From Hyposmocoma kahamanoa (Eukaryota; Arthropoda; Insecta; Lepidoptera; Cosmopterigidae): a stretch of DNA of 64,000 bases. The DNA is taken from the NCBI RefSeq assembly GCF_003589595.1, contig NW_020654748.1, positions 5,788,259 through 5,852,258 on the forward strand. The letters run 5' to 3'. The notes under the pieces are model-generated. The model did no database searches, was not told the origin of the DNA, and was given only the letters and a program-made list of their open reading frames with translations. Below, in pieces: positions 55,476-64,000 of this stretch (position 1 is its first letter; each line of letters begins with the position of its first letter). The position numbers and the translations under genes are program-made.

Positions 55476-56847
55476 AGAAATTTTTTATTACATATATTTA
55501 CACAGATTTATTCTTATCTCTTGCTTACCAGAAATTATATCAACTACATGATAAGATATAAAGTAGAAATACAATTCACAAGGAATCATTAAGCAAAATC
55601 GATAGTAGTAAATATTAAATCGAGTTGCGGCAGCTAGCGGGCATCTGCACTTACATTCGTCTTGCCGACCACAGCGCCCCAGCACATCCACTGCGAGCAC
55701 ACTATCTATCATTCTGCCTAGATCAATTAAACCCCACCCCGCTACCTAATGATCCCACGAGATTGAGACTCAACCCTTTCCTATTTCTCTCTATCTATTT
55801 TTCTCGTAAGTTAAAACTGAACTGAACAATGAGAAACAAAGACAAAAGAAAACGGTAGGTAGTTGTCTGGCATTGATTCGCTATACAAATTTTCCAAAGT
55901 GGAGCGTTGTTGTTCGTAACAAACACGTAAAACAAAAGAACGTTAACAGGCTATTTGTTTGAAGGTGAGTGCTCTTGAAACTCGAGTAAACTTTGGCTTT
56001 TTTATAACGCTTCGGTGCGCGGTGTTGCGATGGTGTAGTTCCGCGCGAGGGAAGATGGATTATGAAAATGCATAGGGATTATATTTCGAAATACATACTA
56101 CAACTTCTGTTGTGTTGACTACTTCGCACATTTTACAGTTTGACTTCATAAAATGAAAACATGAAAGCTAACTACGTGACGTTGAACTAGTTTTAAAGTA
56201 CAGTAATGTTTTTTTACATAATAGTAATGTGCCAGACAACTACACCAATTGCCTGGTCTCTTACTAAGGAATTGTACTTTGAGTACCAGAGCAACTTTAG
56301 CAGCTTTAACTTTAGAACAATTTAGTCTCCTTCTCCTCCAGCGCCCACAGTATGATAAAGTTGATGATATGTATATCGAGAACTTAGGTTTTCGCGAATT
56401 GTGTTGTCAACCGTGACCATTGGACGTGAAACAATTACTGTCAAATAAGTAATGTTCGACAAAATTAAGACAAGTATCAAGTATGAAGCTTCATTCGCAT
56501 CACGCGTTTTTTCATTCGGTCAAGTAATGCTCATTTGGCAGTAATTGTTTCGGACGGATGTCGGACGGAGATCGAGAGTAGACCCCCTGATATAGGTATA
56601 TATTATCATCATCAAAGAATGCCACACAACGACCGGTCTTGTGCTGCTTGCATCCAGCGGATTCATATCCATTTAGTTCTTACTCTAAAACATGAATATT
56701 CAGCAAACAATATAATACAATTAGAATTTATACATATATTCTTAATTATAAACTTATTAAATAAAAACGTTTACAGTAATTGTACACGATTAAGCAAAAA
56801 CATTGGAGCGAAACGTCTAAACAATAAATCAATTTTTTTCTTCTTAA
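55476..56847. other. Stretch with one small Penelope-like fragment
   Basis: 56381-56440 carries 'aacttaggttttcgcgaatt' and 'gtcaaccgtgaccattggac', joined with the middle lost. The rest is unassigned. Confidence 0.4.
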
Positions 56848-57036
56848 AATTCATAGCTTTTGCCCTCAGCTCCGTCGACATGTAATTAGTAACTGTAGGA
56901 TTACTCTCTTCCTCTTTTTATCTCAGAGAGGGCTATAAAAACTCTTCAATGACATACCAAGTCCACTAATATGACCGAACTAAGCTTGCTGCTGAGAGAA
57001 AGCCGTATTGAAAAGTTGGTTGGTTGGTTAAATTAC
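56848..57036 (+). repeat. Family G dispersed repeat, copy 2
   Basis: 'gcttttgccctcagctccgt', 'aactgtaggattactctctt' and 'aaaagttggttggttggtta'; see 55008-55190. Confidence 0.5.
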
Positions 57037-57194
57037 AAAACTATGATAATAATAAGAAGATTTTTATACAATTAAATATCAATAATTCTACCACATAAAT
57101 ATATGTACTCCCGCAAAATGTAAAAAAATAACATATCTTATAGGATAAATGCGATTTCATGGATTTTTAAGATGTTTTATTATTTCTTAATTTA

Positions 57195-57290
57195 TCGAGT
57201 TCTTAGGTTTTCGCTATTGTTACACATAGGAAATGAAACTATTTTTCCGGATTTAAATATATTTGTTTTTTCAAACAAACCTTTTTTCTT
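57195..57290 (-). repeat. Penelope-like terminal block
   Basis: 'tcgagttcttaggttttcgc', 'ataggaaatgaaactatttt' and 'tccggatttaaatatatttg', nearly identical to the left end at 48668-48750. Confidence 0.8.
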
Positions 57291-57379
57291 AATTTGTTGA
57301 GGATGTTTTGTAACTGTGTGTTAAAAATACGAATATCAATGTAAGTTATAAATAATTAGGAAATGGACTTGCAATCAAT

Positions 57380-58630
57380 GCATTTACGTATTATTTCTTG
57401 TACCTTTGAAGTTTAATTGTTTCCTTACATTAAACAATTAAATTATACAATCGAGTTCTTAGGTATTCGCCATTGTTACACATAAGATGTGAAACTATCC
57501 ATTATAGTATTATTTAGACCTCAAAATCAGCCGTGTCCATGGGACCAGGACCTGGCCTACCACATCCCTAAAAACAATATTACTTTAACTTTACATTGAC
57601 TTTTCGTACCATAACGCGCTTCAAGTAAGCTTATTGTAATGTTAAAACTATGATGTTTAGTGGCAGCTTTGTGACTATTCATTCGCTCAATTCGTACTAT
57701 GAAGCGACTTTAACATTAAAGTAATATTGCTCTTAAGTCAAATTTCTCAATCTTAAAATAGTTACACGGATGCAATGCAAACAATATTATTTTCAGGTTA
57801 ATTGTCTTGTTATTGATTTGTAATCACTACAAGTTAACTTGAACTTATTTATTTACATATATATATATATATATATCTCTCTCTTCATTGTTGTGTTTAT
57901 TTTTTATTTAATAGGAAATAATTTCTCGTTAAATAAAAATACGCGATGTTTATTTCGTAAAATTATGATAGCACCATCCTATATGCTCCTTGGCAAAACT
58001 AACAGTTGACACTAGACTATAGTTCCAAATTCACAACGTGACTATGAAGACACAGCTTGTTTTATTTATTTTTCTTCATGAAAATGGGGAATAATGTTTG
58101 AAAACAACATAATTTTAATAGATTTTATTATTACATACTTTTCATTTTTTAACAGTCAAAATTCTTTGAACGTAATTATCATTAAGTACTTACACATTAC
58201 AGTACGATAACACAATTCCGAACATCAAAAAAGAAAGAGATGGCATTATATAGTTCACATAGCGTTATCTCTTTCGTATTTTAGTAAGGAATAGACAATA
58301 TTGGGAAATCATTCGTTCTTTCAATCACTTTTGCAATAATACATTACTTGGTTCACAGGTTCGTCATGGTATGAATATGAGTTATATTATAATAAGCTTA
58401 CTTTAAGCTTACATTGAAATAAGATTATTTTTAGAAAGGCTATGATAGGCCCCCCGTAAAGTGCCGAAAACGTTTGTTTGCATGAAAAAAACAAATATAC
58501 TCGATTTAAGCTCGAAAACATAGTTTCATATCCTATGAGTAACAATCACGAAAACTTGATGGTATAATTTAATTGTTTAATGTAAGTAAACAATTAAACT
58601 TCAAAAGTACAAAAAATAATACGTAAATGC
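57380..58630. repeat. 1.25-kb structure with about 115-bp inverted arms carrying Penelope ends
   Basis: Left arm (57380-57498): 'gcatttacgtattatttctt', 'gaagtttaattgtttcctta', then the Penelope terminal block 'tcgagttcttaggtattcgc'. Right arm (58520-58630), as reverse complement: 'gcatttacgtattatttttt', 'gaagtttaattgtttactta', then 'atcaagttttcgtgattgtt'. The outer 75 bp of each arm are not part of other Penelope copies here. No ORF with a recognisable domain lies between them; an (AT)n run sits at 57857-57876. Confidence 0.75.
57857..57876. repeat. (AT)n microsatellite
   Basis: About ten AT units followed by 'ctctctc'. Confidence 0.9.
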
Positions 58631-59169
58631 AAATGGCGGGTGCAATAAACAAGATCTTGGGCTGTAAATATGACGGCGGGCCTGTTTGTGGCATCGGCTC
58701 ACATAAATATTCGGCAAAGTTATGCGTGCTATGCTCCGTGGCATCGCGACAAAAACACCTCGCAAACGGCGCTTTGATTTTAAATTCTAATTTTATTATT
58801 CGTCTTGTTTGCATATCACAACGTGTTTCGGCGAAACGACTGCCTGTTAGTGAAATTAATTCATAAATTTAGTTGTTTTGCTAATAAACCAGCGCTCATT
58901 TCCAACCGCGTGTAGATAATGGGGTAAGTCACTTTATCTACTCGTAAAACAAAACTACGGCTTAAAATGAAGTGAAAATGTCTATTGGCCCGTTTACAAT
59001 GGTTTCACAGCTCATTGAAAGCGTAACATAAAACATAACAACGGCAAACACTCCAACAAATATTCAACATAGTTGTAATTTATATCAAAATGTGTATATA
59101 TTATTATGTATTTTTAATGTGGCTAGATTGTGAGACCGAGAAACAAATAAGATTATTGCCGAGAAATTT
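58631..59169. other. Stretch without a supported gene
   Basis: 58640-58770 is somewhat GC-rich and holds an open frame of 79 codons ('MQMAGAINKILGCKYDGGPV') with no recognised domain. It could equally be non-coding. Confidence 0.3.
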
Positions 59170-59318
59170 TGTGACGAATAAGTCGTGTACCTGGTGGTAA
59201 GTGACGCGTCTATCTATAACAGGTGCAGTGCCACTCAGAGCTTTAAATCGCAAAAGATATTAGAGGCACTGCCACTGCGCCCGTCACCCTGAGACACAAG
59301 TTGACAAGTCCCATGTGC
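59170..59318 (-). repeat. Family A 3' half, minus strand
   Basis: 'acctggtggtaagtgacgcg', 'gtgccactcagagctttaaa', 'gcgcccgtcaccctgagaca' and 'caagttgacaagtcccatgt'. Confidence 0.8.
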
Positions 59319-59504
59319 CAAAATTATATAATTTTAATTATATAATTTTATGTTTTTTTAAATATAATAATATTTCGTGAATAAATATTTAATTATAATA
59401 ATATGCCAGACAACCACACCAAATAACAGATCTCTAACTAAAAATTTCCTTGTATACTATGAGTACTGCTTAGTAACCTATTTTAGAAAAATCATTTTCT
59501 GATC

Positions 59505-59655
59505 TTCTTATATTCGACTGTCAACCGCGACCATGAACTGTAAAGGGTCCGCATAGGATCCGACATGTTGTTTTGTTTAAAAAACAAATATACTCGATAG
59601 ATGCGAAAAATAGTCTTCATTTCCTTTATGTAACAATCGCGAAAACCGTGAATTT
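59505..59655 (+). repeat. Penelope-like 3' terminal fragment
   Basis: 'ctgtcaaccgcgaccatgaa', 'ctgtaaagggtccg', 'aaaacaaatatactcgatag' and 'tgtaacaatcgcgaaaaccg' match 49495-49606 in order. Confidence 0.7.
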
Positions 59656-59670
59656 TGGAAAGAAAGAAAT

Positions 59671-59860
59671 TGGTAATTTTCAGGTCAGTTTTAAGAGAAA
59701 ATGCCTGATTTCAGTGGCAATTTTTAGCAGTATTATCGTAAAATATAAAATAATATTTCAGGATACCACATTCGAATATTAAATAATACTTCATAATAAC
59801 ATTCTAGAATAAAAAATAGCCACCAAAATCAGGTAAAGAAAATTAACCTGAAAATTGTCC
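59671..59860. repeat. Foldback element with about 50-bp inverted arms
   Basis: Left 'taattttcaggtcagtttta' ... 'cctgatttcagtggcaattt'; the reverse complement of the right arm (59812-59860) reads 'caattttcaggttaattttc' ... 'cctgattttggtggctattt'. Total about 190 bp, no ORF. Confidence 0.75.
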
Positions 59861-59911
59861 TAATATACGAACTCGACAATTTTAGAAACGTTCGTTCACT
59901 AAATTAGTTCT

Positions 59912-59985
59912 ACCGGGAATCGAACTCGGGACCGTTCATCTGGCGTCCATTGTGCGAACCGTTGTTCACCGAGGTCATCTTATTT
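59912..59985 (-). repeat. tRNA-derived SINE head (family D), minus strand
   Basis: The minus strand reads 'gatgacctcggtgaacaacg' ... 'cccgagttcgattcccggta'. The B box is clear; the A box is weak. The acceptor arm does not pair, so it is not called as a tRNA gene. Confidence 0.6.
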
Positions 59986-60711
59986 ACATGATAACATATG
60001 ATATTAAACCGTGTATGGTTTTAAATGTATACTACGGACTCTTGAACAGCTACGAATAGACCGAACAATAATAAGTAAGTACTGTGAATTATTTGCGGTC
60101 GTATTTGACAACTTTAAATAAAACTTTTATCTTTATAAAATAACCGTAATTGGTCCGAAAGGAAGCAAGCATTAAGGCATTCGTCTTGGTCCATTAACCC
60201 CTAGATACGGTCGTGAATGTAACAAAAGTAGCACAAACGTCAGTATAATTTGGGGTGATTCTTGTCTTACAAAACGCAATTCCCTAGGATTACTTTCAGC
60301 AAGTTGCGTAACTAATGAAGTAACTTGTGACACGGGTCGGGCCCTGGGATCGACGTAATCAAATTAATGAGAAAACTTCACTTCAATTTAGGGTTTCCTA
60401 CCTCAATCTCTAGGATATTTGGCACTGGTCAAGTGCTTGAATGGCCATGTTGATTGTACTTTAAAAGTGTTAACCCTACTGTGTCGGCGGAGCGCCGAGA
60501 TAAAAGCTCGTATAACCATGATCTGTTATGGTCCAAGTTTCTATTCGCAGAAGAAATGTTCGTAGAAGAAAAAGAACTAGGCATTTCGATACTTAGGGAC
60601 AATGATCATAATAACTGCACACATACTAAAGTGTTCAATAAATAATAGTTCAATTGATTGATCTGTGAATTGTTGCGATAAGATATTAATAAAATAAAAT
60701 TATATGATATT
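59986..60711. other. Stretch without a recognised feature
   Basis: AT-rich; nothing supported. Confidence 0.35.
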
Positions 60712-60835
60712 GAGGTGTAAGACGGAACCTCCCCGCACGACAACGTACCCCATTTTCTGTACGCTGGCAACAATCGGCGAGTACCTTACGACGATTGGCA
60801 AATCCTTTCACCACTATGGCAAACATTTAATGGCT
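60712..60835 (+). repeat. Family F dispersed repeat, copy 3
   Basis: 'acggaacctccccgcacgac', 'acaatcggcgagtaccttac' and 'gattggcaaatcctttcacc', as at 29294 and 45547. Confidence 0.7.
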
Positions 60836-62748
60836 CAATTCATATTGCGGCGGGACGGAATGGAAGCGAATTTTTCTAACAATGTTGTACTTAAGCTACC
60901 CATGTACACACGCCAGCACATCAAGCTACACATTGACGTATCTTGTTCCGTTGCACAGGAGGCGATTTTCGAACAAAAATGTGTAGTCTGATGTGCCGTT
61001 GTCCGTACATATGATATGATTTATGAAATTATAATTGAGAGATTAAAGCACAGAAGTAGGGAATGTTAAATTGAATTAAAAATTTTCATCAAAAAAATAT
61101 TCATTTAAACTATAGTAACATTTCGTCGTCTTACTTTCTCAAATTTGTATCTTAAAGCACAAAGTTACTGAAATGCAAAAAATGGATTGTATATACAAAT
61201 TTTGCAGGCTGATTGCACATCACATTTCCTTCATATTCACACACTGGCTTTTACCTATTCTTATAGTAATGCATCCAAATTAACACCCTTGATAAGAAAT
61301 TTAAGATAAGTAGAAAGTTTTGCCATCTCCTGAATAATCACTCTTTATAAGATACGAGTTTGAGAAAGTAAGGCATCGATTTGTCAATTAGTAATTCTTT
61401 ACTTTTTAACTTCTCAGTACTCGAGTAGTTTATTATGAATCTTTAATGTATTACATTAAGGACTATTTTGATAAATGCTTGGAGTCCTTTGCGGAAAGCT
61501 TTGTTCTTGTATCTGGAGGGTATTAGAAAAATGAGTACGGCATATAGAAAAAAGTTACTGTTCTAATAAATTAAATAAGTGTGATCCTACAAGATTCCAT
61601 CTGTTTGATTTTCGTGAGGATAAGTACATACTGTTTCTGTACAATAAGGAGGTCATTTACCTGAGTACTGTTTCTCCTAGTATCAAACCGTAATTTAACC
61701 ATGCATCAAACGCGTAACCGTAATAGGCGAATAAAGTTATGCTAAAAGAAGGTTGGCGACATCACGTGTATTTTGTGACCCTGTGGTTTGGACGATGTGC
61801 ATTACGGAGACATATCAATTCTTGTGATTCATTAAAAAGCATTAAAAAAGCAAATTGAGTACAGCCTGTAGAAGCTGGGGTTATAAATTTGATATATGTT
61901 ATGTTTATAACGTTGTCCTGTATTTCGCTTCAGATGTATGTTCATAGTAGCAAAAAACAACAAGTTTTTAGTTTGTTCCCAAAAATAATAAAGCACTTCC
62001 CGCGTATTCCAAAATCTGCCAAAATCTGCCACATTTAATATAACTTATCATGTTCAGCAGCAATGAAAATGAATAAAAATTGAATCTGCCCAAATGGCAG
62101 AAATCTGCCACAAATGGTCACACTGTTCTCAACATCAACGTGACATTGACATTGGCAAGAAGTTTCTTATCGAGTTCTTACGTTTGGGTAGGTAAGAATT
62201 TCCTTGTCAAAACGTTCCTTTGCAACTTTCATTATCTCTCATTTAAATATTGTCTTAATATTTTTGTCACCTTTTTGTGTTTTATAATTTTGCTTTATAT
62301 CATTATTGTTTAATTGATTATTTCATTAGGTATTTTATAGCTTTAATATTTTATGTGTGTACTATAAAATAGCCAAAAAAGTTTAAACGTACTTACAAGA
62401 ACGTTACCTAATCTATTGTCGAACTGAATCAATTGCGTTGTGTTCTTGCATCTATTCTAAAATATAATGTTTTACATTTTTTTTATTCCCGACTTCTAAA
62501 AATTTACAAAAATATATTGATAAGTAGGCATAAACTGAAACGCAAAATTATACTAGTCCATGAATGGCTCTTCGTCGTTATTGTGGCAGCTTTCGCCATC
62601 CTTCTTTGTGAAACATTTTAGTGTGTATTAAGGTGAACTGGGACATTTTCCTTTTAATTTCTTCTAGATGCGATTTCCGATCAATATGTGTGTTACTACT
62701 GTGTGTGTATGTGATTACTACTTATTATTCCTATTATATTAGATATTT
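60836..62748. other. Long stretch without a supported gene
   Basis: AT-rich; a short 'aaaatctgcc' duplication at about 62010-62030. Open frames have no domains. Confidence 0.35.
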
Positions 62749-63250
62749 AGTAGCACTTGAGCTCCTTGTGAAAGAGTTCGTCCAGGGAAGTTGTACTTAC
62801 CTATTTCTGTCGCCAAGCTATAACTATAACTATAATACTGCATTCCGGTTTTGGGACTTGTCAACTTATGTCTCAGGTGACGAGCGCCATGGCAGTGCCC
62901 CTAAGATCTTTGCTATTTCAAAATTCTAAGTGGCACAGCAACTGATAGTGCGGTTACACATGGCAACTTTTAGAAGCGATGCTAACGCGATGCTGTCGCT
63001 AATCGACTACCTTTACACACACGCGCAATTTATGCAGCGATGCAAGCGCGCGACTGCATCGACACAAACGCGCTGCAATCCCAATCGATACAATCGCCTT
63101 TAGATCACAAGTGTAGTGATGCAATCGCGTATTTCACGAACGCACGTTTGCATCTTCTACGCTGTAACTACTACTACTATGAAAAGAAGTGTCGCTTACC
63201 ACCAGGCGGACGATTTGTTCATCCTGTCATTTGGTATCATAAAAAAAACA
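62749..63250 (+). repeat. Family A retroposon interrupted by a foldback element
   Basis: 62749-62944 runs from 'gagctccttgtgaaagagtt' to 'tggcacagcaactg'. 63177-63250 resumes at 'ctatgaaaagaagtgtcgct' and ends 'gtcatttggtatcataaaaa'. The interruption is 62945-63176. Confidence 0.8.
62945..63176. mobile_element. 232-bp foldback insertion inside family A
   Basis: The insertion boundaries are set by comparison with intact family A ('gcaactg' joined to 'ctatggacag'). Inside, the ends are partly inverted ('gttacacatggcaac' ... 'tagaagcgatgc' against the reverse complement 'gttacagcgtagaagatgc'), and the interior is rich in 'gcgatgc' / 'gcaatcgcg' words. GC is higher than around it. No ORF of note. 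Confidence 0.7.
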
Positions 63251-64000
63251 TTACGACATAGGCACTTTATTAGTTAAGACTTTAATTACGTTTAGTTTTA
63301 TCAATTAGCAGAACAAATGTAGGTAACTTAGCGTGTAAATCTTAGCAGGTATCGCACCCTACCTGTCATTCCCTTACTGCCCTCCTCGCAACATGAATAT
63401 TGTACAACACAAGTAAAGTACATGACAAGTAATTATTACATGACAGGTAAATAATTAAAATTATACATAGACACATTCAACATGTGCGGACCACATTCTC
63501 GCTTGATCTTTATTTCTAAAGATCGCAAAAAATAAAACTTTGCTTCTTTCAATAGAACATGTACAAAACCTAACTGCAGATAATCAAGCAAATGGTACCA
63601 ACGTCGTATGACAAAGTCAAAGAAAAAGATTAGTAACATAGTGGAGTCGAGCTTGGAACTTTGAGGTAACGTTAATTTAATTAACGTCGTCCATATAACT
63701 GCGGTTAAAAATTGGAGAAATGTCGTAGCATGTCTGAATTGGAATTTAAAGACAAACGAGAACAGACTTTACTCTATGATATTTATACGTCCCACTTCTA
63801 GGCGACGGTTTTGGCCATCGTCTGTTGTTGATGGGGGCGTCAGATGTTTTCTGAGAGTTGTGAGCCTTCTTCAACGTTCAATTTTCATAACAATTTTTTT
63901 TCTTCACCGAAAAGCAAATGGTAAAATTTAAATTAAATTTCGCATATAAATTTCGAGATATTCAGAGTTCGCTTCGAGCGAACTCGAACTCGAACCCATT
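63251..64000. other. Stretch without a supported gene
   Basis: AT-rich to the window end. A perfect small hairpin lies at 63965-63985 ('gagttcgc', 5-nt loop, 'gcgaactc'). Confidence 0.4.

Noticed and set aside
56535..56885. Open frame of 116 codons
   Set aside because: No recognisable domain, a strongly AT-rich second half and low-complexity residues at the end; likely chance.
1..64000. CRISPR array, bacterial operon or phage region
   Set aside because: No spaced direct repeats, no dense coding and no ribosome-binding-site pattern; the repeats and tRNA-derived SINEs are those of an animal genome.

Overview
This window is eukaryotic, AT-rich genomic DNA, most likely from a lepidopteran (moth or butterfly). 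The evidence is the repeat content: several tRNA-headed SINE families, RTE-type and other LINE 3' ends, Penelope-like elements, a Tc1/mariner set with matching small foldback elements, and an ORF1-type protein I recognise from lepidopteran retroelements. No host protein-coding gene could be supported. The window reads as intergenic or intronic DNA built from nested, mostly decayed mobile elements. There is one 10-N gap at 44620-44629.

The only intact, convincing coding sequence is a Tc1-like transposase of 341 residues (22145-23170). It sits in an element (21894-23438) with perfect 29-bp terminal inverted repeats and TA target duplications. Broken coding remnants are: LINE C-terminal fragments (4290-4700 and 4690-4965 minus, 7345-7655 minus, 12666-12821 plus, 18383-18626 plus, 43806-44065 plus); a near full-length but frameshifted ORF1-like protein (16398-17506) with a 5'-truncated relative at 11776-12285; a truncated mariner transposase (30004-30343); and two copies of a Penelope-like GIY-YIG endonuclease domain (48755-49261 plus, open; 30344-30685 minus, broken).

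Layout. 1-13 kb: foldback elements, LINE ends and the first ORF1-like relic. 13-21 kb: the repeat called family E here (ends resembling 'accgacttcaaaa'), the longer ORF1-like element, and many copies of a roughly 300-bp retroposon tail called family A here. 21.9-23.4 kb: the Tc1-like element. 23.5-29 kb: sparse, with a GC-rich pocket at 24.3-24.8 kb and two LTR-like repeats at 27.1-27.8 kb. 29.3-33.1 kb: a dense nest of Penelope, mariner and SINE pieces. 33-48 kb: family A copies, foldback elements and a solo LTR (43139-43622). 48.2-50.5 kb: a Penelope-like insertion with a 13-bp direct repeat on each side, and a foldback element. 51-64 kb: sparse DNA with a 1.25-kb inverted-repeat structure whose arms carry Penelope ends (57380-58630).

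What ties the window together is nesting. Several insertions can be dated relative to each other because an uninterrupted copy of the host repeat is also present here. Examples are the solo LTR inside family E, a 184-bp retroposon inside family A with a 10-bp duplication, and a 232-bp foldback inside another family A copy. Family names A-G are local labels; assignments to named superfamilies come from motifs and memory, not from a database search.
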